IMG/VR virus record: IMGVR_UViG_3300045993_000710
Span: 1-29,562 of that record
Length of the DNA: 29,562 nt
Reading direction: 5' to 3' (one strand)
Origin: a virus
The notes under the pieces were generated by a model. It did no database searches and was not told the DNA's origin. It saw only the letters and a program-made list of their open reading frames with translations. Below are positions 16,094 to 23,457 of the stretch, piece after piece (the stretch's first letter is position 1; each line of letters begins with the position of its first letter). The translations under genes and the position numbers were made by a program.

Positions 16094-16561
16094 ATGATCG
16101 GTGCATTATTAAGTTTTTTAGGCGGTTCGGCTTTCCGTATGGTCTTCGGTGAAATTTCAGCCTATTTCACCAAAAAACAGGACCACTCTTATGAGGTTGA
16201 GCGCATGAAATTGCAGGGTGATTTGGAAGCCTCGCAACATGCCCGCAATCTTGAGGCAATACGCGTACAGGCCGAACTGGGTGTTAAAACCATCCAGGTG
16301 CAAGCCGAGGCTGATCTGGCCAAGCTCGATGCCAGCGCGTGGGCTACCGCCGTCGCAGACGTGGGCAAATCCACCGGCATTCTGTTCCTGGATGTGTGGA
16401 ATGGTTCCATCCGTCCGCTGCTGGCCACCGTCGCTATTGCCGTCGTTTTGTTCGAGGTCTTTAAAAACGGCTTTGCCTTGAGTGACTGGGATCGCGAACT
16501 GGTCGGCGCTATATTGGGCATCTATGTTGCCGATCGCCAGCTAGCCAAGCGCGGCAAATGA
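16094..16561 (+). CDS. Holin of the 3TM / GTA type
   Basis: This 155-residue protein is preceded by AAAAGGAAAT. The central helical segment (about 25-85) is rich in Ala, Glu and Gln (LEASQHARNLEAIRVQAEL), followed by a hydrophobic segment near 112-130 (IRPLLATVAIAVVLFEVF) and another around 136-150. The family holin_3TM (GTA-type) has this long helix then RPLL pattern before the membrane helices. The gene ends with ATGA overlap to the endolysin, so the two are coupled. Confidence 0.7.
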   Translation: MIGALLSFLGGSAFRMVFGEISAYFTKKQDHSYEVERMKLQGDLEASQHARNLEAIRVQAELGVKTIQVQAEADLAKLDASAWATAVADVGKSTGILFLDVWNGSIRPLLATVAIAVVLFEVFKNGFALSDWDRELVGAILGIYVADRQLAKRGK

Positions 16562-17007
16562 ATATCAGCCTGGCGGTACAAATCGCACAGCAATTATGCA
16601 TGAGGTTCGAAGGATGCTACCTGACTCCCTATTTGTGCCCTGCTGGCATTCCCACCATCGGGTTCGGCGCGACCTATTACCAGGATGGCACCGCTGTCAC
16701 GTTGCTGGATGCGCCTATCACGAAAGACGAGGCCATTGCCCTTTTGGTATGGATGGTCGAAACAGTCTACCTGCCCGCAGTGAGGAAACTATGCCCGAAT
16801 ATCAATCTCCCCGAACGGCTGGCGGCGATCATTGATTTTTGCTTCAACCTGGGGGCTAAAAAACTGGCCGTCAGCACATTGCGCAAGCGCATTAATAGTG
16901 AGCATTGGGTCGACGTGCCCGATGAATTGCTAAAGTGGAACAAGGCAGGAGGGCGGGTTTTGAGCGGGTTGACGGCGCGCAGGAAAACAGAAGGGGCGCT
17001 GTGTTAG
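16558..17007 (+). CDS. Endolysin, GH24 lysozyme (T4/lambdoid R type)
   Basis: The 149-residue enzyme cleaves peptidoglycan. The active-site signature FEGCYLTPYLC-PAGIPTIGFG is present: Glu18, then eight residues, then Cys27, five residues, then Thr33. GH24 members use Glu-8-Asp/Cys-5-Thr, so the Cys variant is one of the two accepted forms. The downstream helix LPERLAAIIDFCFNLGAK and AGGRVLSGLTARRKTEGALC are typical. There is no signal-anchor sequence at the N-terminus, so export would depend on the holin. The stop lies 7 bp from the end of the convergent integrase gene. Confidence 0.93.
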   Translation: MNISLAVQIAQQLCMRFEGCYLTPYLCPAGIPTIGFGATYYQDGTAVTLLDAPITKDEAIALLVWMVETVYLPAVRKLCPNINLPERLAAIIDFCFNLGAKKLAVSTLRKRINSEHWVDVPDELLKWNKAGGRVLSGLTARRKTEGALC

Positions 17008-17014
17008 GCGTTGA

Positions 17015-18010
17015 TCACAGTTTTTTAGCCGTATCCTCAGCTGTCTCCCGGTAATAAACCTGCAACTGCTTTAAATCTTTGTGCCCAAGCATTCTGGCCA
17101 ACGAAAGAATATCGATTTTCTTGGCCAGCTGGGTGCAGGCGTTTGCGCGGGTGTCGTGAAAATGCAAATCTTCGGTATCTGCCTTCTCTTTCGCCTTCCT
17201 GAAATTCGAATCCACCTGACTAGCTTTAAGATTAAACACACTGCTGGTGTCAGTCCCTAGCTGCTTCAGCAGCCGAATCGCCTCGGGCGATAGCGGCACA
17301 TCACGCCGGGCTGAAACGGTTTTACCTGCACCAATCTCATCACCTATTACTCTGCAATGCAGTTTGTCCAGGAATACATCCCCCCAGGTTAATGCGCATA
17401 TTTCACCCACGCGCATTCCCGTTTCGATTGCGAATAACATCGCCGTGGCTATTTTTGCGTTTATCGTCACCGGCGTAGTTTCCAGATCGTACCCCAGCAC
17501 AAACTTGAGCTTTTCAATTTCCTCCGGCAACAGCAGCCGGTCCCGTGCCCGATTCGACTTGGGCATCTTTACACCCTGCAGCGGGTTGTCATGCAGCCAT
17601 TTCAATTCGTCCACCGCAATCGTAAGCACATTAGACAATAGATTGCGCTCACGCTTCACCGACGATCCCGCCAGTGTCTGCAAAGATCGATCCCGCCAAC
17701 TCGCAAAATCAGCCGCACTCAGATCCGCCAACTTTACTTTCGCAATTGGATCGCGCTTAAATTTATTGATGCGCACTACCTCCCAGCGCTCACCCTTTTT
17801 CTTGATCGATACATTTTCAGCATAATAGGTCAGTAAGTCGCCAAACGTTTTATCAGGTATCGCCCCGGCCTTTCCTGCTAAAATGCCCGCCTCGGTTTTG
17901 GTAGCCCAGATTTTGGCCTCGGCTTTGGTGGCGAACACTTTTGTTTTACGGATACCCTTGAGATAAATAAAAACCCGAAATTTGTCCGTGTGTGATTTTA
18001 TGCTGGCCAT
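17015..18010 (-). CDS. int: Tyrosine recombinase integrase
   Basis: The 331-residue product starts at ATG 18010, preceded on the minus strand by AGGAATCACAC; an upstream in-frame start at 18052 adds 14 residues and was rejected. An Arm-binding/SAM-like N-terminal part (1-160) is followed by the catalytic domain. That domain has Arg200 in TGMRVGEICAL, Lys230, His285-Asp-Thr-Arg288, His310 in LGHKDL, and the nucleophile Tyr319 or Tyr320. This set defines a tyrosine recombinase for site-specific integration. The putative attP lies just upstream, and the excisionase gene beyond it. Copies of TGTGTGA upstream may be arm sites. Confidence 0.95.
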   Translation of the reverse strand: MASIKSHTDKFRVFIYLKGIRKTKVFATKAEAKIWATKTEAGILAGKAGAIPDKTFGDLLTYYAENVSIKKKGERWEVVRINKFKRDPIAKVKLADLSAADFASWRDRSLQTLAGSSVKRERNLLSNVLTIAVDELKWLHDNPLQGVKMPKSNRARDRLLLPEEIEKLKFVLGYDLETTPVTINAKIATAMLFAIETGMRVGEICALTWGDVFLDKLHCRVIGDEIGAGKTVSARRDVPLSPEAIRLLKQLGTDTSSVFNLKASQVDSNFRKAKEKADTEDLHFHDTRANACTQLAKKIDILSLARMLGHKDLKQLQVYYRETAEDTAKKL

Positions 18011-18092
18011 GTGTGATTCCTGTGTGAAACGTGAGAGTACCACAACGTGCAATGACGGGAAAGCCCGTTAAATGAGGGGGTCAAATGTGTGA
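17989..18092. repeat. Four direct TGTGTGA repeats, possible integrase arm sites
   Basis: TGTGTGA occurs at 17989-17995, 18010-18016, 18021-18027 and 18086-18092, all in the same orientation, between the start of int and the attP core. Direct repeats spaced like this are typical of integrase arm-binding sites. Binding is an inference. Confidence 0.45.
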
Positions 18093-18104
18093 ATTTTGGA
18101 CAAG

Positions 18105-18138
18105 AAAAAAGCCCGTAACGCTGATTGCTACGGGCTTT
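18105..18138 (-). terminator. Rho-independent terminator for leftward transcripts
   Basis: On the minus strand, AAAGCCCGTA pairs with TACGGGCTTT around an 11-base loop and is followed by a run of T residues (A-run 18105-18110 on the plus strand). It would stop leftward transcripts of the early operon before the integrase gene, separating their regulation. Confidence 0.82.
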
Positions 18139-18152
18139 AGGGGCTATATTGG

Positions 18153-18173
18153 TGGTGCCCGAAAGAGGACTCG
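18153..18173. other. attP: Putative attP core matching a tRNA 3' end
   Basis: The minus strand reads in order a T-loop end CGAGT, T-stem strand CCTCT, acceptor strand TTCGGGC, discriminator A and CCA. This is the 3' end of a tRNA, of the tRNA-Leu kind. The rest of a tRNA is absent: the plus-strand match ends after ACTCG and continues with CTCTATTC. Tyrosine recombinases often use a tRNA 3' end as the crossover core. The segment lies between int and the excisionase gene. Confidence 0.72.
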
Positions 18174-18231
18174 CTCTATTCTATAAAACAATCAGTTATC
18201 TAGTTCGTGAGTGATTTGTGAGAGATTTATT

Positions 18232-18453
18232 TTATACCGCCCGCCTCATCCCCGCCAAAAACCGCACCACCTCCGATTCCATCCAGCGCATCGCCGGGCG
18301 CATCCCGGTGGCTGAATTGATAGCCAGCGGCCTTGGAAATTCCGGCAGGAACATAAATTTATCGTAAACATGCCGATACGATAATTTCAAATCCTGAGAT
18401 ACTAAGTCGGCAACCTCTTTTTTCGTCAGCAAGGGATCCAGTTTTGTATTCAT
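18232..18453 (-). CDS. Excisionase / AlpA-like HTH regulator
   Basis: This 73-residue protein has an AlpA-type winged helix-turn-helix: LLTKKEVADLVSQDLKLSYRHVYDKF, followed by FPRPLAIN and RWMESEVVRFLAGM. AlpA/Xis proteins bind near att sites and direct integrase toward excision, and may also regulate transcription. It is the last gene of the leftward operon, overlaps the previous gene by ATGA, and ends about 60 bp from the attP core, as expected for Xis. Confidence 0.8.
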   Translation of the reverse strand: MNTKLDPLLTKKEVADLVSQDLKLSYRHVYDKFMFLPEFPRPLAINSATGMRPAMRWMESEVVRFLAGMRRAV

Positions 18454-18716
18454 AATATTTCGTCCTGAAATTTATTTTGGATTCGAAGCGCATCGCGCGG
18501 CGCATAGCTGCAAGCCTTGCACTGGCAATGCAAGCCGTCACTGGTGCCGCCGGACGCACAAAAAAACTCGGTATCCGCTGGCCAATACTCTTTGCATTTG
18601 GAACAAAGCTTTTCAAGCTGGCCATCTTCATTGAATCGGCAAATACCATTCGATAGCCGCTTTTTAAGCAGCGTCTCGGAGAGTGTTGCAACTTTGTGCG
18701 TGGCGAGGTGGGTCAT
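18450..18716 (-). CDS. Small zinc-ribbon phage protein
   Basis: The 88-residue product is read from ATG 18716; a TTG at 18722 adds two residues. It has a four-cysteine metal-site pattern: LCSKCKEYWPADTEFF followed by LHCQCKAC. Such CxxC-x(n)-CxxC ribbons with a Trp-Pro segment occur in small phage proteins of unknown role that may bind nucleic acid. It lies between ParB-like and Xis genes and is translated with them. No further function can be assigned. Confidence 0.7.
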   Translation of the reverse strand: MTHLATHKVATLSETLLKKRLSNGICRFNEDGQLEKLCSKCKEYWPADTEFFCASGGTSDGLHCQCKACSYAPRDALRIQNKFQDEIL

Positions 18717-18725
18717 AATCAAATA

Positions 18726-20501
18726 CTAAGCCGCGACAGCGGCTTTCCTTTTTGCTTTTGCCTTGGGTTTGGCGTTAGCATCCGCAGCGCCTTCTTCTTG
18801 CGCTTGCGCAGCGGGGATTGCCTTCTGCGGTTTTGAGGCGGATTTTTTGATTTTCCCGGCATCGATGTTGAGCGCTTTAGCGATTTTGATCATCATTTCC
18901 GGTTCACTAGCCATATCCCAGCGATCAGTTTCCGATTCGCCGATCATCAGGCAATCTATAATCAGCATCAAATGCTGCTGGGGTGTCATGCCCGGAATAG
19001 AATCAAAAAAATCAGTTCTCAAACCATCTTCATCAATATCATTCATCTCGGCATCCGGAATATCCACTTTTAAATATTGCTTGGACAGAGAAATAATTCC
19101 GTACCACTCATCTAGTTCATCAATCATATGTTCGGCCAAGATCCGGAAAAGTTCCACGGTAAAAACCGGCTCACCTTGAGTAATGTCAGTTTCGATTTCG
19201 CCGTGCAAAGCTTTGTACAATTGCATGCGATAAGCATTGGCTTCATCAAGCTGCGCCTGAATCTTTGCCGGGTCTTCTTTGACTCTTTTGACTTCAGTAA
19301 AAGAGCTACCGGCTGGTCTGATCTCGAATCCGGCCTCGCGCAGGGCCTTGGTAGCCTGTTCGATATTGACGGTGGGAATGAGTTCATGATTGCGGTTGAC
19401 GTTTTCAACAATCACTTTTTGCACGGGCGGTTTACCGTCAGCTGCGGGTTCAAATAATTTCTTGCTCAAAACTTCTTCCCAAGTGCGGTTCTCCGGATCA
19501 TGGCGGCAAACTGAATCCAGTCGAACCAGTCCGCTTTCGGATTTCGGCGATTGATCATATTGGCCAAATATTTTTTTGGCCTCTTTGCCAATCAAAACAG
19601 CATGGCCCTTTTCTTCAGCCTCTTTTTGGATACGTAAAATATGTGCGGTGCGTTTCATGGCAAAACATACAGTATCGGTGCAGACGTCTTTGCTGTTTAC
19701 ATCGTCAAATAACTCGGGCTGGTTACCGGTGCGTTTCAAGCAGCTTGAACATGCGCCCGCTTTTACTAATAAAGTAGCATCGTCGACCGGGAACGTGGCT
19801 GTGCTCAAGTCGGTCATGTATTCGTTTTGTAAAATTTCGCGTGCAGCACGATAAGAATAAATCTTGTCACCCTTGCGACTGCGCATGCCATCGTATTCTG
19901 ATTTTTCGGTAATTTTCTTCACCGCCTGAATTTGTAATTTTTGCACCGGAATGCGCGCGATCAGCAGCGCGGTCGAAGCATCCAGTTCGTTACTAAAAAA
20001 GGCAGTGCGCGCTTCGGTGCATAGGTCGCACAGTTTGAGCCTGGCATAAATATAAGCTTTCGATTTACCGATTTCAGCCGCCAAGCTATCTGCGGTTGCG
20101 CCGTGCTCTTTCATCAGCTTTTCATAACCCTCGGCTTCTTCAAGCGGGTGCAGATCATCGCGTTGCAGGTTTTCAATCACCTGGGCATGCAGCACTTGCA
20201 GATCAGTTAGTTCGCGCACAAAGCAGGGCACTTCGATTAAATCGGTTAATTTTGCAGCGCGGTACCGGCGCTCACCGGCGACGATTTCGTAATGGTTAAA
20301 AAACTTTTCAGCGTCAGGATGCTGCGCATCAAAGGGCATCCTACGCACCAATAGCGGCTGCAAAACACCTTGCGTTTTAATCGAGGCCGCCAGCTCGTTG
20401 AGCTTGTCTTCGTTAAAGCGTTTACGCGGATTTGTTTTTGAGGGGTGCAGCAATTCTAAATCGATGTTGCGGCTCATGACAGTGAGTTCGGGGGCGTTCA
20501 T
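18726..20501 (-). CDS. ParB/RepB/Spo0J-family protein, large phage type
   Basis: The 591-residue protein starts after a strong AAGGAGATACC site. The ParB N-terminal (CTPase) domain shows LHPSKTNPRKRF (19-29), GERRYRAA (76-83) and ENLQRDDLHPLEEAEGY (110-126). An HTH region follows (about 140-190; TADSLAAEIGKSKAYIYARLKL). The remainder, around residues 250-280, has several cysteines (ACSSCLKRTG, CTDTVCF) and may bind metal; the C-terminus is Lys/Ala-rich. The length resembles PRTRC-type ParB proteins. No ParA gene is visible. The protein may act in DNA condensation, partition of an episomal form, or regulation. Confidence 0.87.
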   Translation of the reverse strand: MNAPELTVMSRNIDLELLHPSKTNPRKRFNEDKLNELAASIKTQGVLQPLLVRRMPFDAQHPDAEKFFNHYEIVAGERRYRAAKLTDLIEVPCFVRELTDLQVLHAQVIENLQRDDLHPLEEAEGYEKLMKEHGATADSLAAEIGKSKAYIYARLKLCDLCTEARTAFFSNELDASTALLIARIPVQKLQIQAVKKITEKSEYDGMRSRKGDKIYSYRAAREILQNEYMTDLSTATFPVDDATLLVKAGACSSCLKRTGNQPELFDDVNSKDVCTDTVCFAMKRTAHILRIQKEAEEKGHAVLIGKEAKKIFGQYDQSPKSESGLVRLDSVCRHDPENRTWEEVLSKKLFEPAADGKPPVQKVIVENVNRNHELIPTVNIEQATKALREAGFEIRPAGSSFTEVKRVKEDPAKIQAQLDEANAYRMQLYKALHGEIETDITQGEPVFTVELFRILAEHMIDELDEWYGIISLSKQYLKVDIPDAEMNDIDEDGLRTDFFDSIPGMTPQQHLMLIIDCLMIGESETDRWDMASEPEMMIKIAKALNIDAGKIKKSASKPQKAIPAAQAQEEGAADANAKPKAKAKRKAAVAA

Positions 20502-20510
20502 GGTATCTCC

Positions 20511-21344
20511 TTAAATAAAGTTTTTAACAAGCAAAGTTTCGGCTGGGGTGAGGATGATTTGATTTCCGTCTTTTGAGATTAAAATACTGCCGTCATTTTT
20601 TCGACCGAAAGCAAAATTAAAATCATCAAACGTATTTTTAACGGTAGCAGCGGGGCGCTTGTTTGGTGCGGTATCGGCTGCAATTTTTTGTGCTTCTACG
20701 CCGACGATTAATTTTTCGGCGGGTTTTTTGGCTATCTTTATTTTGTCCGGCCGATGGGTTTTATTGACCATATGGTAGGTAGCATCAGCCCCTTTCCCTT
20801 CCATATAAATACGCTTGGAATTGCTAACTAAATTCCAAATGGTCTTGGTGATTTTTTTCAAATTAGACTCTGGAAATTCAGCCAAGGCGAAGGCTTTCAG
20901 TTTTGTACCGCTGATACCCGGCGACAAAACCACTTGATTAAAAATTGCTTTAGTTAATTCACTTGCCTGTTTTTTTACAATAACAGGGGCAATATTTGCT
21001 GGTGTAGTATTCACTTTGACTTGGTCCTCTAAAATAAAATTAAAATTTGCAGTATTTGGCTGCACTTCTGCGCGCTGTACAATCTGAGATCGAGGTGGAA
21101 ATTGGGCGCCGGTGATTGAAAACGGCAGGGCCGGGGAAATTTGTCCAGTCAGCCAATACAGTAAAAAATTTTTGCCTTCCTTGTAGCAGGACGCCCGGTT
21201 GATAATGTGCGCACTAAAAAGCGACTCTATCTCCTCATAAACGTGTTGCGTATCATCGGGTGAGAGGCTTTTAAGGTCCTCTAAACTCACTGGATGCTGC
21301 GCAGTACTGCCCGCAAGTTTTTTGATTATTTTTTCGCGCATCAT
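20511..21344 (-). CDS. Possible double winged-helix protein, unknown
   Basis: The 277-residue product is read from the ATG that overlaps the previous stop (ATGATGA at 21341-21344 on the minus strand), with GAGG upstream. Two segments look like winged helices: residues about 3-70 (KKLAGSTAQHPVSLEDLK) and 127-195 (TKAIFNQVVLSPGISGTKLKAFALAEFPESNL). Between and after them are low-complexity linkers. The C-terminus has FNFAFGRKNDGSILISKDG. DNA binding is suggested but I do not recognise the family. It is expressed with parB and the small upstream genes. Confidence 0.62.
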   Translation of the reverse strand: MMREKIIKKLAGSTAQHPVSLEDLKSLSPDDTQHVYEEIESLFSAHIINRASCYKEGKNFLLYWLTGQISPALPFSITGAQFPPRSQIVQRAEVQPNTANFNFILEDQVKVNTTPANIAPVIVKKQASELTKAIFNQVVLSPGISGTKLKAFALAEFPESNLKKITKTIWNLVSNSKRIYMEGKGADATYHMVNKTHRPDKIKIAKKPAEKLIVGVEAQKIAADTAPNKRPAATVKNTFDDFNFAFGRKNDGSILISKDGNQIILTPAETLLVKNFI

Positions 21345-21604
21345 GAAGACCTCTTGAGCAATTTGGCCAGCCGTGGGTGCGCCCACATTGATGCCGTGAT
21401 GCCGAATGGCCCGCCAAGCAAAAAAGCGGCAATTTCTGTCCAGCTGGCATTGGGTGCCAATTTAAAAAGTACCATTTTCCCTGAGCCGATCACGAAGCAG
21501 GTGAAAGCTGCGGCGACGTAATGGCCATAATTTACATTGAGTGATAGCGCGCCTAGCGCGAATACCAGGACGAAGGTGCTGGCGAATAAGGTGATTTCGG
21601 TCAT
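21341..21604 (-). CDS. Small phage membrane protein
   Basis: The 87-residue product begins directly after the previous stop. Three hydrophobic segments (about 5-22, 29-46 and 58-72) suggest an integral membrane protein with a short basic tail (RLAKLLKRSS). It may act as an early membrane protein, for example in superinfection exclusion. Function is unknown. Confidence 0.65.
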   Translation of the reverse strand: MTEITLFASTFVLVFALGALSLNVNYGHYVAAAFTCFVIGSGKMVLFKLAPNASWTEIAAFLLGGPFGITASMWAHPRLAKLLKRSS

Positions 21605-21835
21605 TTAATGTCCCGTCGCAATTTTAGTTGTAAAGCTTTGCGGCTTGCCAATTAGGGTCAGAGCAGCTTCAGAAAGTTTTTGTGCATCATCACCCGGGCA
21701 TGCAAGGCAATTAACTCGGTTGAACATAAAGCTAACGATAATATTTAGTTTATTGGCAATTGCGACGGCATCTTTTGCGCAATCGTCCAAATCTGCTCCA
21801 CCCATGGCATTAAGCTCTAATAAAAAATTACTCAT
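21605..21835 (-). CDS. Small hypothetical phage protein
   Basis: This 76-residue product is coupled by ATGA to the upstream gene and abuts the next. It has a hydrophobic helix near 25-42 (VAIANKLNIIVSFMFNRV), a CLACPGDD segment and a LSEAALTLIGKP helix. No family was recognised. The stop-start chain supports it as a real gene. Confidence 0.62.
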   Translation of the reverse strand: MSNFLLELNAMGGADLDDCAKDAVAIANKLNIIVSFMFNRVNCLACPGDDAQKLSEAALTLIGKPQSFTTKIATGH

Positions 21836-22257
21836 GCTGCCAACCTTTCTTCTTCCATTTGTTTAATCTTGAGCATCTGCATCGATTTATAAAGCGTCAT
21901 CACGTCGAGCGTTGGCAGCACTTCTTCGGCTTTTCTAACCCCGGCGCTCACTGCGGCACGATCGTATAGATTCAACGTCCATACACCCATGCGATCACCC
22001 CGCTTGCCGCATTCATTCATGGCACGCATCGCGCCTTCGATCACAGCTTTGATAGAGGCATCCTTGGGCGGCTTCAAATCTAGTGCGCCGTAAATGCAAT
22101 TCAGGCAACCGCCGATCTTGTCAAACGTGGCCTTGCTAAAACTGCCCAGTTCGGCAGTCATTAGGGCAAAATGCAGTTCCTGTCCGAACTCATTCAGCAG
22201 CTGGCGCGTGATGGGTATATGCACTTCTCGCACGTTGCGTTTACAAGACTTTCTCAT
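21832..22257 (-). CDS. Hypothetical phage protein
   Basis: The 141-residue product overlaps both neighbours by ATGA. It is mostly helical, with GAMRAMNECGKRGDRMGVWTL in the middle and a basic N-terminus (MRKSCKRNVREVHIP). No recognised motif; cytoplasmic. The Cys-containing GGCLNCIYGAL might bind metal but is incomplete. Confidence 0.65.
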   Translation of the reverse strand: MRKSCKRNVREVHIPITRQLLNEFGQELHFALMTAELGSFSKATFDKIGGCLNCIYGALDLKPPKDASIKAVIEGAMRAMNECGKRGDRMGVWTLNLYDRAAVSAGVRKAEEVLPTLDVMTLYKSMQMLKIKQMEEERLAA

Positions 22258-22445
22258 TTGTGCTTTCCCTTCTTTTCAACCCAACTCCAGTCGGGCTTGC
22301 TTCTCAAAACTAAATGGCACGTGCCTTCGTCGATATCGATCTGCAACGTACAGGGTGCGCCCAAGCGTTCATCACTCCACGGCGCGGGCACTTCCGGCGT
22401 GGCATCAAAAGTAACAAATGCCAGGAGCAAAATTAGATATTTCAA
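22254..22445 (-). CDS. Small secreted phage protein read from TTG
   Basis: A TTG at 22445 overlaps the stop of the 31-residue upstream gene (TTGA). From it the product is 63 residues: MKYLILLLAFVTFDATPEVPAPW, then WSDERLGAPCTLQIDIDEGTC. The first 16 residues look like a signal peptide, so the mature protein would be exported. A longer frame from 22553 has a poor N-terminus and cuts into the preceding gene, so it was not used. The unusual start and stop-start overlap are consistent with translational coupling. Confidence 0.62.
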   Translation of the reverse strand: MKYLILLLAFVTFDATPEVPAPWSDERLGAPCTLQIDIDEGTCHLVLRSKPDWSWVEKKGKHK

Positions 22446-22537
22446 GACCGTCTGCCCGACATGTGCCAGGCGGCGCGGTAGTTGTAGCCGTACACGATGT
22501 ACCTGCGCCAGCGGGCGAGGCGTTGAATGAGATTCAT
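22442..22537 (-). CDS. 31-residue phage microprotein
   Basis: The ATG at 22537 has an excellent GGAGGA site at the correct distance and overlaps the previous gene's stop (ATGA). The product starts MNLIQRLARWRR and ends with MSGRRS; it is basic and rich in Tyr and Trp (YIVYGYNYRAAW). It would be below most gene finders' length cut-off. The strong site and overlaps on both sides support it. Confidence 0.65.
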   Translation of the reverse strand: MNLIQRLARWRRYIVYGYNYRAAWHMSGRRS

Positions 22538-22713
22538 ACTTCCTCCAATTCAATTTTTGTTCTGATTTTGAACAATTTGAGCGAGGTAATTTCAGCGAGA
22601 TAAAGCTCGGCTACTTGTTCCTGCTCATTTAAATGCTGGCAGACTCTAAGCGCATCCTCCTGGGTGGCAAACATGTCCGATTTAAAAATCACGGCAAATT
22701 TAGGGGCGCTCAT
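22534..22713 (-). CDS. Small hypothetical phage protein
   Basis: The 59-residue product starts at MSAPKFAVIFKSDMF with GGAG upstream and overlaps its neighbour by ATGA at both ends. It has a QEDALRVCQHLNEQEQ helix and a beta-strand C-terminus (LKLFKIRTKIELEEV). The long frame extending to 23022 is not coding upstream of this start. No known family. Confidence 0.7.
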   Translation of the reverse strand: MSAPKFAVIFKSDMFATQEDALRVCQHLNEQEQVAELYLAEITSLKLFKIRTKIELEEV

Positions 22714-22868
22714 AATGACTCCGCCGGTTTGCAGATAATGGCTAACGGTGCAGACGTATGCGGCATCATTGATATGCCTATTCGGGTAGCAGCGAGTGAG
22801 CTGGCGGCAATCACGTTGCGGATCGTGCGCACGTCGCCGTGAATGAGGGTGATTAGATAATGTTTCAT
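22710..22868 (-). CDS. Small hypothetical phage protein
   Basis: This 52-residue product has a strong GGAGG site and stop-start overlaps with both neighbours. It begins MKHYLITLIHGDVRTIRN and ends LAIICKPAESL, and is helix-rich and hydrophobic in part. It resembles small phage proteins of no assigned role. It is too short for many gene finders but the coupling supports it. Confidence 0.7.
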   Translation of the reverse strand: MKHYLITLIHGDVRTIRNVIAASSLAATRIGISMMPHTSAPLAIICKPAESL

Positions 22869-23131
22869 GCTGCCTCCGGAGCCATGGCACGCGCGATTTG
22901 CAGGGTGTCAACGTCGGCTGCGTGATCGAGCAGCTTTGCGGCGAGGCGGCGGGCTTCGTCAGGAGTGATGTTGACCTGAATATTGCATGCGCCCGTATGC
23001 ATAGTGATAACCGATGAAACATTATTTCGATCTTGTTGGGCCCAATGCGATATCCGAATAGACATGCATTCAGGGAAGCTGGGGTCCAGTGTGATTGATT
23101 GCGTGACAGGTTTGTAATATTTAATATCCAT
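22865..23131 (-). CDS. Hypothetical phage protein
   Basis: The 88-residue product has GGGAGA upstream. Segments NIQVNITPDEARRLAAKLLDH and MSIRISHWAQQDRNN are seen; the rest is unremarkable. It is the first member of the tightly coupled part of the leftward operon. No recognised family. Confidence 0.68.
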   Translation of the reverse strand: MDIKYYKPVTQSITLDPSFPECMSIRISHWAQQDRNNVSSVITMHTGACNIQVNITPDEARRLAAKLLDHAADVDTLQIARAMAPEAA

Positions 23132-23212
23132 TTCTATTTTCTCCCTCTAAAAAGTGCCGGACTGACGCACCAGCGATTCGGTCTGACCCCGTTATTACAA
23201 TTCCAAGGAGGA

Positions 23213-23416
23213 TCACGTATCAGACTGACGCTGTTTCATCCCACCTGCGCCTGGGGCTGTAGCGGTTGTTGCTCTTTGTATCGCCCGCGCCGTAGCGCGC
23301 AACGAAATTGAGATTGCCGGGGTTTCGATGGCCTTTTGCAAACCAATGCCAAGACGACGCAAGCCTGATTTTCCATAGGCTTGGAGTAAGTAATCGTTGG
23401 CTAAATTGGCTTGCAT
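23213..23416 (-). CDS. First gene of leftward early operon, hypothetical
   Basis: The 67-residue product begins MQANLANDYLLQAYGKSGLRRLG with GGGAGG upstream, about 35 bp downstream of the strong leftward promoter. The Arg/Ala-rich helix (LRATARAIQRATT) is likely to bind DNA or RNA. It may be an early regulatory protein. No named family was recognised. Confidence 0.68.
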   Translation of the reverse strand: MQANLANDYLLQAYGKSGLRRLGIGLQKAIETPAISISLRATARAIQRATTATAPGAGGMKQRQSDT

Positions 23417-23457
23417 AGTGCCTCCCGTTTTTGAGTGCAGACGTTTGCGACGGGAGA

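Noticed and set aside
18108-18180. Complete tRNA gene
   Set aside because: Only the 3' end (T-loop to CCA) is present; the anticodon and D arms are absent. The upstream hairpin is a terminator.
22714-23022. Upstream extension of the 59-residue gene to 162 residues
   Set aside because: It overlaps two well-supported small genes in other frames; its residues are not protein-like there.
23195-23225. Strong plus-strand AAGGAGGA sequence as a gene start
   Set aside because: No start codon with an open frame follows, and the minus-strand gene accounts for the coding there.
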